Part shown: positions 34,191-43,092 of the stretch, piece after piece
Numbering within the stretch: the stretch's first letter is position 1
How the letters are laid out: every line of letters starts with the position of its first letter
Assembly (NCBI RefSeq): GCF_037080055.1
Contig: NZ_JBAOJI010000003.1
Location: 186,001-250,000, forward strand
Origin: Halovenus sp037080055
GTDB taxonomy: Archaea > Halobacteriota > Halobacteria > Halobacteriales > Haloarculaceae
DNA: 64,000 bases
Direction of reading: 5' to 3'
Notes under the pieces: model-generated
What the model was told of the DNA's origin: nothing
Database searches by the model: none
Seen by the model: the letters and a program-made list of their open reading frames with translations, nothing else
Translations under genes and position numbers: made by a program

Positions 34191-35068
34191 GCGCTACCAC
34201 CGTCCGTGTACCAGCGAAGGAGACTCATATTGAGCAAGTACGTGTTCACGAGATCTGCACACAATCCGAACACGAGGATGAGTGCGACCTCGCCGAGTAA
34301 CGGGATCGCGAAGATACGGGCCACGATCGCCATCGTGGTCATCGCCGCAATCGAGGTCAGCGTCATCGAAATCCCAGTCCGCATCGCAGCGTATGCGTTC
34401 TCGTAGAAACCGCCACGCCGCCGGAGGACGTGGTTATTCAACAGAATATCTGAGTCGACGCTGTAACCGATAATCATGAGTAGTGCGGCGACTGCGCCGA
34501 GTGTCAGGTCGATTCCGAAAATGTTCATCAGTGCAACCGGGATTACGATATCTGAAAACGCCGAGAGGACGACTGCTATACTCGGAATGAACGTCCGGAA
34601 CATGAGCGCTACGAGGATACTCATGCCGGTAAACGCGATGACTACACCGATCAGGGCCTGGCCTTGAGTGTCCCCACCAAACGAGGCTGATCGCTGCTCT
34701 GCTCGTTGGACGACCCCTTCACCGTCGCCATACTCCTCATTGAGAGTCTGCTCGATGGCTTCGGCCTCCTCACCGGTCGCCTGTGTCTGGACAAGGTAGC
34801 TGTTTCCGTCCACACCGATGGATTGGACGCTCTCGATGTCGTGCTCTGAGAGGACCTGTTCGATCTCGTCGGTCGAGGTATCGTCCGCGACAAATTCGAT
34901 TTCTGTACCCCCGGTAAACTCGAAGCCCAGCGAGACTGGTGTTCCTGTCAACACGTACGCGCTGGCGATAATCGCAAGAGAAATGCCGAGGATTACGAGT
35001 GGAATGACCGCCAGTTGGCGGTCAGTGTACTCCTCGTAAGGGGCTCGCTCGACGTCGATACGTCCCAT
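34187..35068 (-). CDS. secF: Protein-export membrane protein SecF
   Basis: 293 residues. An N-terminal helix (LAVIPLVILGISLAIIASAY), the GFEFTGGTEIEFV motif, and five C-terminal helices including IGYSVDSDILLNNHVLRRRG and GEVALILVFGLCADLVNTYL. It is first in the secF-secD operon, the usual haloarchaeal order (secF then secD). TATA element TATAAAAA lies 33-40 bases upstream. No secE or secG is adjacent. Confidence 0.96.
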   Translation of the reverse strand: MGRIDVERAPYEEYTDRQLAVIPLVILGISLAIIASAYVLTGTPVSLGFEFTGGTEIEFVADDTSTDEIEQVLSEHDIESVQSIGVDGNSYLVQTQATGEEAEAIEQTLNEEYGDGEGVVQRAEQRSASFGGDTQGQALIGVVIAFTGMSILVALMFRTFIPSIAVVLSAFSDIVIPVALMNIFGIDLTLGAVAALLMIIGYSVDSDILLNNHVLRRRGGFYENAYAAMRTGISMTLTSIAAMTTMAIVARIFAIPLLGEVALILVFGLCADLVNTYLLNMSLLRWYTDGGSA

Positions 35069-35100
35069 AGGCTTGCTTCCGAGGTGGGGTTGAATAAGCC

Positions 35101-35108
35101 TTTTTATA
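35101..35108 (-). promoter_or_regulatory. TATA box for secF-secD
   Basis: TATAAAAA on the minus strand 33-40 bases before the secF ATG is the clearest TATA box in this part of the window, preceded by TTG and followed by GG. It suggests a short 5' leader before secF. Confidence 0.55.
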
Positions 35109-35164
35109 CAATTGTTTCGTCGTCTTGCCGTTTGGACTACCGGTAGGGCGGTTCTGCCGACGAA

Positions 35165-36616
35165 TTAGGACGACGATTCGAGCGCCCGACCGAGTGCGAC
35201 AGCCGTCGCCTCGTCGAACCAGTCGGTGACAAATTGACAGCCGACCGGATCGCCGGCTTCGCCACAGGGGACCGACAGTGCCGGATGGCCAGTCAGGTTG
35301 AACGGACTCGTGCAGGCAATCGTTTCGAGTAGATCCGCATCCGTTTCGACCGATCCGTACTCGGGAGCGGTGATCGGTGTCGTCGGAAGGACGAGCGCAT
35401 CGTAGCTGTCGAGTCGCTCGTCGACGGTATCCCTGAACTGCTGGCGGGTGTTCTGTGCGGCGACGTAGCCGGCGCTGTCGTCGCCTGCTGCGAGTGCACG
35501 TCCGATGACCAGCCGCGCCCTGACGTTCTCGCCAAGTTCGTCGGCGTCCATCGTCGCCATCGCCTCGCGCCACCCCTCGCTGTACCCCGTGCCGACCCCG
35601 ATGTCCTGGCCGGCCTGTGCGGCGAGCGTCGTGAACTCGGCGGCAGTCACCGCGGCGTTGACCAGCGGTTGTGTGTTGAATCCTGGCAGCGACACCGCTT
35701 CGACGGTCACGCCGGCGGCTTCGAGACGGTCGGTCGCGTGCTCGATGGCATCTGCAACCTCGTCGTCGGCCCGGCCCTGTGCTTCTTCGACGAGACCAAC
35801 GCGGAGCCCGTCGGCGTCGCGTCCCAGTCCGTCGGTCGGCGCTGGTGTCGGGACGCCGTCGGTCGATGGATCTCGGCTGTCGGGGCCGTTAATCGCCTCC
35901 AATACTGTGGCTGCCGCCTCCACGTCGGGAGCGAGCGGACCGATGTGATCGAGCGAACTCGCCAGATCGGCGAAACCAAACCGTGGTACTGTCCGGAAGG
36001 TCGGTTTGAACCCAACGATACCACAGAACGATGCCGGAATGCGGATCGAACCGCCTGTGTCGGTCCCGAGCGCGGCGTCGACTAGCCCGGCCGCGACTGC
36101 TGCGCCACTCCCACTGGAGGAGCCGCCCGGCACCCCCTCTGCGTTGGGGTTCGTGACTGGCCCGTGTGCGCAGGTCTCACTCGTCGTGAAGTACGCGAAC
36201 TCGTCCATGTTGGTCGTCCCGGCGAGGTTTGCCCCGCTTTCGAGCAGGCGGTTGGTGACGGCGGCGTGATACGACGGCTCGAAGTCGATGGCCCCGGAGC
36301 CGCAGGTCATTGGCACGCCCGCGACTGCGATGTTGTCCTTGACTGCAACGTCCCTGCCCGCGAGCGACCCCGAGTCCGCGCCCGCAAGCGTACACCGATA
36401 GAGAAAGGCGTTGTATTCGTCAGTTCCTTCGGTCACGTCTTCGGCAGGTGTGGACTCGAAGGCTGTCGCCGTGAGACTGCTCAGTAATGCCTCGGTATTC
36501 TCGATTTCAGTCCGGTACGCGTCGCGCTCCTCGTCTGTGAGTGTCAGTCCGTAGGTCTCGGCGGCGGCATCGATTGCATCCCCGATTCCCCGTTCTGCCG
36601 TGTCATCTGCTGGCAT
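35165..36616 (-). CDS. Amidase (amidase-signature family), GatA-like
   Basis: 483 residues from ATG 36616. The amidase signature is complete: catalytic lysine in LAGRDVAVKDNI, the Gly/Ser loop PGGSSSGSGAAVAAG, and the serine of the Ser-cisSer-Lys triad in GTDTGGSIRIPASFCG. An extra N-terminal 80-residue helical region precedes the core, unlike archaeal GatA (about 420 residues), so a stand-alone amidase is likelier than the tRNA amidotransferase subunit. DUF5812 lies 43 bases upstream on the same strand. Confidence 0.82.
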   Translation of the reverse strand: MPADDTAERGIGDAIDAAAETYGLTLTDEERDAYRTEIENTEALLSSLTATAFESTPAEDVTEGTDEYNAFLYRCTLAGADSGSLAGRDVAVKDNIAVAGVPMTCGSGAIDFEPSYHAAVTNRLLESGANLAGTTNMDEFAYFTTSETCAHGPVTNPNAEGVPGGSSSGSGAAVAAGLVDAALGTDTGGSIRIPASFCGIVGFKPTFRTVPRFGFADLASSLDHIGPLAPDVEAAATVLEAINGPDSRDPSTDGVPTPAPTDGLGRDADGLRVGLVEEAQGRADDEVADAIEHATDRLEAAGVTVEAVSLPGFNTQPLVNAAVTAAEFTTLAAQAGQDIGVGTGYSEGWREAMATMDADELGENVRARLVIGRALAAGDDSAGYVAAQNTRQQFRDTVDERLDSYDALVLPTTPITAPEYGSVETDADLLETIACTSPFNLTGHPALSVPCGEAGDPVGCQFVTDWFDEATAVALGRALESSS

Positions 36617-36659
36617 ACTACGGACTGGGGAGATAACGATGGTAAGCGTTTCCCCAAAG

Positions 36660-37337
36660 TCAGGGCAGATATCGAATGCTGATGATACCTTCGTCCTCGT
36701 CGGTCCGGATCTCGACCCGGTCGACGCCCACGTCGACGGCGTTTTTGTACGGCTTCTCGTCGTCGTCGAGCGAGTCCGCCGTGCGCTGTACATCTTCCGA
36801 CGCAATCTTGAGGATGTGAATCTCCCCGTCCCCTTCGCGCTCGATTGCGATCACTTCGTCTTCGTCCATCTGATCGGCGACTTCCATCACCTGTGTCGTC
36901 GGTGGTTCCGGACTGGTCTCGACCTCGATGGTGTAGTGGTCGTGTAGGTCCTTGATGATATAGGAGACTTCCATCGGTGGCTGTGCGATCAGGTCTGCCT
37001 TGATGATGTCGTGAGCCTCGAAACCCGGGTTTTCGATGAGGGTGTTGATCTCTGCCGTGTCGATGTCGTGCAGTGTCACGGCCTTCTCCTCGGCGAATTT
37101 GACGTAGTACGTCCCCGATTTGGTCTCGGGCTCCTCCGGCTTTTCTGCCATCGGACCAGTGAGTCCAGTCGAGTCATCATCGTCGCTGTCCCCGGCCTCC
37201 CCGGGCTTGACTGGACTCGGGTTGCTGTCCGGGTCGTCGTACATTCCCGCGATTGGATCGTCCTCGTGATCTCGGCCACCCGCTGACTCGTCACTATCCG
37301 TTTCGTCGACTGCCCCGTCGTCGTCCTCCTGAGACAT
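36660..37337 (-). CDS. DUF5812 family protein
   Basis: 225 residues from ATG 37337. The first 70 residues are acidic and disordered (DEDDD, SDDDDS tracts). The core (71-225) has a strongly conserved haloarchaeal pattern: SGTYYVKFAEEKAVTLHDID, TSPEPPTTQ, and the C-terminal VGVDRVEIRTDEDEGIISIR, ending in YLP. This matches DUF5812. Function is unknown; no catalytic or membrane motif. Divergent from pgi. Confidence 0.8.
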   Translation of the reverse strand: MSQEDDDGAVDETDSDESAGGRDHEDDPIAGMYDDPDSNPSPVKPGEAGDSDDDDSTGLTGPMAEKPEEPETKSGTYYVKFAEEKAVTLHDIDTAEINTLIENPGFEAHDIIKADLIAQPPMEVSYIIKDLHDHYTIEVETSPEPPTTQVMEVADQMDEDEVIAIEREGDGEIHILKIASEDVQRTADSLDDDEKPYKNAVDVGVDRVEIRTDEDEGIISIRYLP

Positions 37338-37412
37338 ACCGCAAAGTAGGTCACGGGCGTTCTTTGGGGTTTCGACTTCCACAATGGGGCTGTCCAGTCG
37401 GAGCCGTGAACC

Positions 37413-37418
37413 ATTTAG
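37413..37418 (+). promoter_or_regulatory. TATA-like element for pgi
   Basis: ATTTAG lies 23-28 bases before the Pgi ATG at 37441. It is the only AT-rich element in the short pgi/DUF5812 divergent gap. Confidence 0.4.
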
Positions 37419-37440
37419 GAGTGCCTGACGGAGAGCCAAT

Positions 37441-38736
37441 ATGCAGATTGATATCGGCAATATTCTGAGCGATGTCGTCGCTGACGGACTCGACAGGGCG
37501 GAACTTGAGGCTATCGACGAGGATGTCGAGCGTGCCCACGAACGGATCGAACGCGGCCGTGCCGACGAGGAGTTCGGCTATGCATCGCTGAATCTCCCGA
37601 CTGCGACCGATCCCGAGGAGATCCAGACCGCCGTCGACCCGCTGGCCGACAGCGATGCCGTCCTCACCGTCGGCATCGGTGGCAGTGCGCTCGGCGCAGC
37701 GACGATTTCCGAAGCCCTCGGTCCGAGCGACACTGCTCACCACGTCCTCGACAACGTCGATCCGGCCCACATCGAGACGACACTGGCCGAACTGGATCTC
37801 TCACGGACTGCTGTCAACGTGGTCTCACGATCCGGGACGACGGCTGAGACGCTGGCGAATTTCCTGATCGTCCGCGATGCGATGGACGAGGCGGGTGTCG
37901 ACTGGACCGAGCGGACCATCGTCACGACCGGCGAGGAGGGACCGCTGCGTGATCTCGCCGACGGCCACGGCCTCCCCTCGCTCCGGGTTCCCGAAGGTGT
38001 TCCGGGTCGGTTCTCGGCGCTGTCGGCTGTCGGGCTGGTACCGGCGGCGATCCGCGGCCACGATATCGAGGGGCTGCTGGCTGGCGGGCAGCGGGCCGCC
38101 GACTCGCTGGCTCCCTCGCTGTTCGACTGTTCGGCCTACGCGTACGGCGCGATAGCGTACGCCCTCGATCAGCAGGGCTACTCGACGAACGTGATGATGC
38201 CCTACGCCGAAGGCCTCGAAGCGTTCGCGGAGTGGTTCGCACAACTGTGGGCCGAGAGTCTCGGCAAAGACGGCGGCGGACAGACGCCGGTTCGCGCACT
38301 CGGCGCGACTGACCAGCACTCCCAACTGCAACTGTACAGGGCTGGCCCAAAAAATAAACTCGTCACGCTGCTGCGAGTGACCGATCAACCGGACAGAGCG
38401 ATCCCCGAGACGGGAATTCCGGATCTCGCGTATCTGGGCGGGAAGGATCTCGGCGATCTGCTCGATGCGGAGTTCGAGGCGACGGAGGCGAGTCTGGCCG
38501 CCGCGGACTGTCCGAACGTCCGGCTCGAACTCGACGGATCCGACGCCGAAGCCGTCGGTGCGCTGCTGTACGAGATGGAGGCGGCCTGTATCCTCGCCGG
38601 CGAACTGTACGATGTTGAGACGTTCACCCAGCCGGCCGTCGAGTGGGGCAAACGAGCCGCTCGCGGACTGCTCGGCGGCGGCGAGTTCGAGGAAGCCGAT
38701 GCGGTCGCCTCGAAAGAACGCCTCCAGATCGAGTAG
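37441..38736 (+). CDS. pgi: Glucose-6-phosphate isomerase
   Basis: 431 residues. The phosphosugar isomerase fold is shown by TVGIGGSALGAATISEALG, VVSRSGTTAETLANFLIV, and QTPVRALGATDQHSQLQLYR, the latter being the family active-site region with catalytic Glu/His candidates. Interconverts glucose-6-phosphate and fructose-6-phosphate in gluconeogenesis and the semi-phosphorylative Entner-Doudoroff context of haloarchaea. Length agrees with haloarchaeal PGI. Confidence 0.95.
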   Translation: MQIDIGNILSDVVADGLDRAELEAIDEDVERAHERIERGRADEEFGYASLNLPTATDPEEIQTAVDPLADSDAVLTVGIGGSALGAATISEALGPSDTAHHVLDNVDPAHIETTLAELDLSRTAVNVVSRSGTTAETLANFLIVRDAMDEAGVDWTERTIVTTGEEGPLRDLADGHGLPSLRVPEGVPGRFSALSAVGLVPAAIRGHDIEGLLAGGQRAADSLAPSLFDCSAYAYGAIAYALDQQGYSTNVMMPYAEGLEAFAEWFAQLWAESLGKDGGGQTPVRALGATDQHSQLQLYRAGPKNKLVTLLRVTDQPDRAIPETGIPDLAYLGGKDLGDLLDAEFEATEASLAAADCPNVRLELDGSDAEAVGALLYEMEAACILAGELYDVETFTQPAVEWGKRAARGLLGGGEFEEADAVASKERLQIE

Positions 38737-38780
38737 CTGCAATCACAGCGGATTTGAACGAGTAACGCTTAGGACGTACA

Positions 38781-39563
38781 ATGGCAGACGACTCCGGTGG
38801 CCTCGGTTCCGCACGGATGCCCGATGGTCGCCCGCTTTTCGAGATCGGCGATCGAGAGCACCGCCGGATCGGCATCATCCACTCGATTCTGCTCGTCCTC
38901 GGCGCGTTCATCGTCGCCGGACTATTCGTCAGCATCGGTAACGGGATGATCGACGCTGCCGGCCTGAATTCCGCCTCGCCGCCGGCACAGATCGCGGAGA
39001 CCGCGACGAATTTCGTCGGGTTACTCGCGGCCCCGCTCGCGTACCTCGCCTGGCGTGACGACTGGTCGCTGGTGGGCGCTGCCAGCCCGACGATTCGGGA
39101 TCTGGCTACCATCGCCGTCGGTGCCGTCGTCTTGATCGCCTTTATGATCGGCGCTGAACAGTTCGTCTCCTGGCTCGGCTTCAAGCCGGCAGAGAACGCC
39201 GCCGTCGAGAGCGGCCGCGAGAATCCGGAGCTGTTCCTGTACTATATCCCGGTGGTAATACTCCTGAACTCACCTGCCGAAGAACTGCTCTTTCGTGGAG
39301 TCGTTCAGGGGCTGCTCCGGCGCGCGTACGGCGTCGTCCCTGGAATTCTCGGGGCAGCCGCAGTATTCGGACTGGTTCACTACTCTGCGCTGGTCGCCAC
39401 CGGAAGCGCCAGTGCGTACATTATCATCGCGCTCGGTTCGGGAATCATCCTCGGCGTGCTCTACGAGTACACCGAAAACATTCTCGTCCCGATCGTCGTT
39501 CACGCAATCTGGAACTGCTTGGTCTATCTGTCGCTGTATCTCGAAACGACCGGCGGGCTCTGA
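38781..39563 (+). CDS. CPBP-family intramembrane protease
   Basis: 260 residues with about seven membrane helices. The three CPBP motifs are intact: EELLFRGVVQG (catalytic EE and R), a conserved FGLVHY with its His, and VHAIWNCLVYLS. These residues coordinate the intramembrane proteolytic site of the Rce1/CAAX family. Substrates are unknown. Starts 44 bases after the pgi stop in the same direction. Confidence 0.9.
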   Translation: MADDSGGLGSARMPDGRPLFEIGDREHRRIGIIHSILLVLGAFIVAGLFVSIGNGMIDAAGLNSASPPAQIAETATNFVGLLAAPLAYLAWRDDWSLVGAASPTIRDLATIAVGAVVLIAFMIGAEQFVSWLGFKPAENAAVESGRENPELFLYYIPVVILLNSPAEELLFRGVVQGLLRRAYGVVPGILGAAAVFGLVHYSALVATGSASAYIIIALGSGIILGVLYEYTENILVPIVVHAIWNCLVYLSLYLETTGGL

Positions 39564-39622
39564 CTCTCGATCGGACGCCCGTCTGACGAGCCTTTAATAT
39601 CATGCGTGATATTGGCATACGT

Positions 39623-39784
39623 ATGCCGACTTCCTACAGCGTCGTATTATCAGACGACCACGCCAGAGAGATCCGTCACCTGGCTCGGGAGAACAATCTC
39701 AGGGAGACGGAAGTTCTCCAGCAACTCGTCGACCTCGGGTTGGCGGAACTGGACGACAGCATCCGATCTGACCGGGTCCGGTAA
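39623..39784 (+). CDS. Small ribbon-helix-helix-like protein
   Basis: 53 residues from ATG 39623, 25 bases after a TATA-like TTTAATAT (39592-39599). MPTSYSVVLSDDHAREIRHL, then REENNLRETEVLQQLVDLGL-like helices fit a CopG/ribbon-helix-helix fold: a short N-terminal strand and two helices. It could be an antitoxin or a small regulator, but no toxin gene is adjacent; the PIN protein opposite is NOB1. Confidence 0.55.
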   Translation: MPTSYSVVLSDDHAREIRHLARENNLRETEVLQQLVDLGLAELDDSIRSDRVR

Positions 39785-39789
39785 GTCGT

Positions 39790-40248
39790 TCAGGCGGGAT
39801 TTTTCCGTGAGAGCCCGCTGCCACAGATCGGACACCGGTCGTGGTTTTCGTCGAACTCGCGGCCACAGCCCTGACACTGGTAGGTCCAGCTTCGCTGTTC
39901 GTCGATGCCTTCGCGGGCGATTACTTCGACGGTGACGTTGAGTTTCTCGGCGACGTTTTGCATCGCGTAGTCGTCGGTGACGAGGGTTCCGTCGAGTTCG
40001 AAAGCCGCGGCGATCAGCCGGATGTCGGTGCGGGAGAGTTCGTCGTAATCGCCGGTTTCGCGGGCTGCCCGTTCGATCTGATCGACGGTTTCGGCATCGG
40101 GGATGTGCATGTGCATTCCCGAGCCTTCGAGTGCATCGAATCGGTAGGCGCTCTCATCTTCGAGTTCTTCTCTGACGAGCGGAATCGAGGCAATCTGTTC
40201 GTCGGTGTGATACTCGTTGATAAAAGCTGATGAATCGAGAATGTACAT
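39790..40248 (-). CDS. nob1: Ribosome-biogenesis endonuclease NOB1
   Basis: 152 residues. A PIN domain (MYILDSSAFINEYHT with Asp5, TDIRLIAAA, and LVTDDYAMQNVAE) is followed by a zinc ribbon, CQGCGREFDENHDRCPICG. This order is NOB1, which cuts the 3' end of 16S rRNA precursor. It is not a VapC toxin, which lacks the zinc ribbon. A PRC-barrel gene lies three bases upstream. Confidence 0.94.
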   Translation of the reverse strand: MYILDSSAFINEYHTDEQIASIPLVREELEDESAYRFDALEGSGMHMHIPDAETVDQIERAARETGDYDELSRTDIRLIAAAFELDGTLVTDDYAMQNVAEKLNVTVEVIAREGIDEQRSWTYQCQGCGREFDENHDRCPICGSGLSRKNPA

Positions 40249-40251
40249 TCC

Positions 40252-40494
40252 TTACCGCTGGATGATCATGTGGTCTTTGACCGCCTGCACACGATTGACG
40301 GGAATCAGAAGTCGTCCCTGCTGGTCGGACTCGAAACCGTCGCCGCCGGTGTAGTTTTCGTCGGGGTTGATGACCAGATTCGTGAGTCGTCCCGAATCGA
40401 GATCCATCGTGATGTTGTACAACATACCGAGTTCGGCCCCATCCGAACCCATAACCGCTTTTCCGGAGAGGTTCTCGGCGAGTATCTCTGGCAT
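40252..40494 (-). CDS. PRC-barrel domain protein
   Basis: 80 residues from ATG 40494; a longer frame upstream is not coding-like. LSGKAVMGSDGAELGMLYNI and LDSGRLTNLVINPDEN define a PRC-barrel, the fold of RimM and photosynthetic reaction-centre H subunits. Pairing with nob1 (three-base gap) suggests a ribosome-maturation or RNA-related role, by analogy with RimM. Archaeal conserved pair. Confidence 0.88.
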   Translation of the reverse strand: MPEILAENLSGKAVMGSDGAELGMLYNITMDLDSGRLTNLVINPDENYTGGDGFESDQQGRLLIPVNRVQAVKDHMIIQR

Positions 40495-40620
40495 ATCATA
40501 CCCTATTGATTGCCCCACATTTAAAATTACACATGGGTTCGTACCCGGAGTCGCGTCGACTGGCTCCACCCGAGTCGCCCAGCCACGGCATTGATTACGA
40601 CCCCGCCCTAATTGTCGTCC

Positions 40621-40779
40621 ATGCCAAAAACTCTGGAAGTTGTCTGCACGGACGACGAGTGCGAGATGGACATGTTCGAACTGCACTACACCTACGACAT
40701 GCCCGACAGCGTCGGTGTAAGTGATTTCGTCTGTCCGTACTGCCAGCAAACCGACTGCCTCTCGGAGGTGGAGCTGTAA
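40621..40779 (+). CDS. 52-residue zinc-finger protein, DUF7559-type
   Basis: ATG 40621 to TAA 40779, 52 residues. Cysteine pairs CTDDEC and CPYCQQ could form a zinc site; MFELHYTYDMPD lies between. Its TAA shares the last A with the ATG of the following Hsp20-like gene (TAATG), so they are coupled. Haloarchaea hold many such tiny CPxC proteins. I recall the pattern as DUF7559; function unknown. Confidence 0.75.
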   Translation: MPKTLEVVCTDDECEMDMFELHYTYDMPDSVGVSDFVCPYCQQTDCLSEVEL

Positions 40780-41237
40780 TGCGGGGCGTGGGCGAGTCGG
40801 TCGGGTCCGCCGTCTTCGGGACTCTCGGCCGGGTCATGGCCCGCACGCAGGAAAAACGCGGGCTCCCGGTCGATCTATTGGAAAGCGACGACGCTTTCCT
40901 GGCGATTTTCGACGCGCCGGGCGCACACAGCAGTGACGTACAGGTCCGCTTCGAGGACGGGGCAGTTTCCGTCCAACTCGACCGGTTCCGCTCCGCACAG
41001 GAGGAATACGAGATGACCTATCCCGGCCGCGGCCTCGCGCTCAACGGTGAAGCGACGCTTCCGGAGGATGCGACTGTCGACCCCACTGCCGGGACGGCGG
41101 TACTCAAAGACGACGGCACGCTGCACGTCCGCCTCCCGAAAGCCGAGGAGGAAACCGAGCACGGACCCTCCGATATCGAAGCCGAAACAGATTCGACCGA
41201 CGACGCGAGCGAGTCAGCCGAGGATGACGCCGAGTAG
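40779..41237 (+). CDS. Hsp20-like protein with acidic tail
   Basis: 152 residues, starting within the preceding stop (TAATG). The middle (about 38-120) fits an alpha-crystallin/Hsp20-like beta sandwich: DDAFLAIFDAPG, VQVRFEDGAVSVQLDRF, RGLALNGEATLPEDA and KDDGTLHVRLPKAEEE. The C-terminal 30 residues are D/E/S-rich. It lacks a clear IxI motif, so classical chaperone oligomers are uncertain. A haloarchaeal DUF7127-like relationship is possible. Confidence 0.7.
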   Translation: MRGVGESVGSAVFGTLGRVMARTQEKRGLPVDLLESDDAFLAIFDAPGAHSSDVQVRFEDGAVSVQLDRFRSAQEEYEMTYPGRGLALNGEATLPEDATVDPTAGTAVLKDDGTLHVRLPKAEEETEHGPSDIEAETDSTDDASESAEDDAE

Positions 41238-41313
41238 TTCCGTTCGGTTCTGTTTTGGTCAGGGTGGGTTTCCGGGATAAGGACTAAACAGCATGCTAGC
41301 TAACAGTGGTAGT

Positions 41314-42495
41314 ATGCCAGAGGCATACATTGTCGATGCGGTTCGGACACCGTTCGGGAAGGATGGCGGAATATTCAGTGACACACACCCGCAGGATCTC
41401 GCTGCGGAACCGCTGCTCGCGCTCGAAGAGCGAAACGGCTTCGAGGGGAGTGAAGACATCGAAGACGTAGTCTACGGTTGTGTCTCGCCGACCGACGAGC
41501 AGGGACTGAACATCGGCCGCGTCGCGCCGATGGTCGCCGGGTGGGACGACGACGTACCGGGCGTTCAGCTCAACCGGATGTGTGGCTCCGGCCAGCAGGC
41601 GATCAATTTTGCCGCCGGGCAGGTCCGCGGTGGTATGCAGGATGTCGTCGTCGCGGGCGGCGTCGAGCACATGACTCGCGTCCCGATGGGCAGCGACAAT
41701 CCGGCGCAGAATCCTGATCTCGACGGGCAGGCACTGACGGACACGTACTTCCAGTACTTCGACGAACTGACGACACAGGGCGAGGGTGCCGAGCGTATCG
41801 CCGAGCAGTGGGGTTTCAGCCGCGAGGAAGTTGACGAAATCGCCGCCGATTCACAGAAGCGCTGGGCCGACGCCGCGGAGGAGGGTGCCTACGACGATCA
41901 GGTCGTTCCGGTCGAGACAGAACTCGACGGCGAGGCGGTCACTGTCGAGGAGGACGAACATCCCCGGCCGGGAACGGATATGGACACGCTCTCGAACCTC
42001 CCGCTGGTCTTCAGAGAGGAAGGCGACGGTGTGATCCATCCCGGCAACTCCTCGGGTATCGTCGACGGCTCGGCGGCGACGCTGATCGCTTCCGGGGAGG
42101 CCTGTGAAGAACACGGCTGGGAACCGAAAGCACGGATCGTCGACTCGAAAGTCGTCGGCGTCGATCCGCTGACGATGCTCAAGGGTCCGATTCCTGCCAC
42201 GCAGGAACTGCTCGAAGAGAACGACATGACCGTCGACGATATCGACCGTTTCGAGGTCAACGAGGCCTTCGCCTCCGTCCTCACGGCGTGGCTCGAAGAA
42301 ACCGGCGCGAGTTGGGAGAAGACCAACGTCTGGGGCGGCGCAATCGCCCACGGCCACCCGCTCGGCGCGACCGGCGCGGCACTGCTAGGCAAACTGCCGT
42401 ACCAACTCGAAGAGTGCGACGGCCAGTACGGCCTCTGTGCGATGTGTATCGGCTTCGGACAGGGCATCGCGACGATCATCGAACGCGTCGAGTAA
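41314..42495 (+). CDS. Thiolase (acetyl-CoA C-acyltransferase)
   Basis: 393 residues from MPEAYIVDAVRTPFGK at 41314; a start seven codons earlier is possible. Nucleophile Cys90 lies in LNRMCGSGQQAI. The second-domain His is in GGAIAHGHPLGATGAALLG, and the acid/base Cys in CAMCIGFGQG. Complete catalytic triad, so it is active as a degradative or biosynthetic thiolase. No beta-oxidation partners are adjacent, and no DUF35-type zinc partner is next to it. Confidence 0.95.
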   Translation: MPEAYIVDAVRTPFGKDGGIFSDTHPQDLAAEPLLALEERNGFEGSEDIEDVVYGCVSPTDEQGLNIGRVAPMVAGWDDDVPGVQLNRMCGSGQQAINFAAGQVRGGMQDVVVAGGVEHMTRVPMGSDNPAQNPDLDGQALTDTYFQYFDELTTQGEGAERIAEQWGFSREEVDEIAADSQKRWADAAEEGAYDDQVVPVETELDGEAVTVEEDEHPRPGTDMDTLSNLPLVFREEGDGVIHPGNSSGIVDGSAATLIASGEACEEHGWEPKARIVDSKVVGVDPLTMLKGPIPATQELLEENDMTVDDIDRFEVNEAFASVLTAWLEETGASWEKTNVWGGAIAHGHPLGATGAALLGKLPYQLEECDGQYGLCAMCIGFGQGIATIIERVE

Positions 42496-42551
42496 CAGGA
42501 TTCCAACCGCCTCTTTCTGTGGTCGCACGTCCCTCACGGGTAGTATTCGGA

Positions 42552-42923
42552 TTATCCGGCCAGTGCACCGCCAATAGCGCCCCCGAGAGCGCTTTCGAAC
42601 GCTGCGAACATCGAGACGAAGACGATGATGAGGAAGGTTCCAACGCCGAGAACGCTGCCAACAGCGCCCACGACGGGACCCAGACTGAGTCCGACAATCG
42701 TGACGACCAACCAGACGATGATTGCGACGAAAATGCCGCCCAAGCTTCCTGCGAGGAGACCATGCCAGAAACCGCGGAATAGACCGCCGCCGGCGAGATA
42801 GCCCGCCACTACTCCGCCGATGACCGCTGCGAGCAACTGACCGAGCCCCGGAATGACGAGGCCGACAGTCCCCAGCAGGATGATCGATACGAATCCGACC
42901 GTGACGGCACGCCAGTCAGTCAC
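42552..42923 (-). CDS. DUF5518 family membrane protein
   Basis: 123 residues from GTG 42923; alternatives are GTG 42932 and ATG 42971. Three or four membrane helices rich in Gly and Val: VSIILLGTVGLVIPGLGQLL, GGVVAGYLAGGGLFRGFWHG, GGIFVAIIVWLVVTIVGLSL and a C-terminal Gly-rich one. The pattern is that of haloarchaeal DUF5518. Function unknown; start uncertain. Confidence 0.78.
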   Translation of the reverse strand: MTDWRAVTVGFVSIILLGTVGLVIPGLGQLLAAVIGGVVAGYLAGGGLFRGFWHGLLAGSLGGIFVAIIVWLVVTIVGLSLGPVVGAVGSVLGVGTFLIIVFVSMFAAFESALGGAIGGALAG

Positions 42924-43092
42924 GGCTCTCACCCCGACTCGTCGCCTGTCGGCGCAGTTTTTGAGAGCCATGCGTCTGTTCGCGGTTGAATCGACCAGTA
43001 ATTGGCATACCGCCACTAGGATCAGCAGTCGGTTAGTTATCTCATGATTACTTCTCAGAACGAGCCTATTCTCGGAGAACGCCCCACTCTCG

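Noticed and set aside
35165..36616. Assignment of the amidase as GatA of Glu-tRNA amidotransferase
   Set aside because: It has an extra N-terminal region and greater length than haloarchaeal GatA, and no gatB, gatC or tRNA context.
39790..40248. PIN protein as a VapC toxin paired with the small RHH-like gene
   Set aside because: The PIN protein has the C-terminal zinc ribbon of NOB1 and the small gene lies on the opposite strand, converging, not in an operon.
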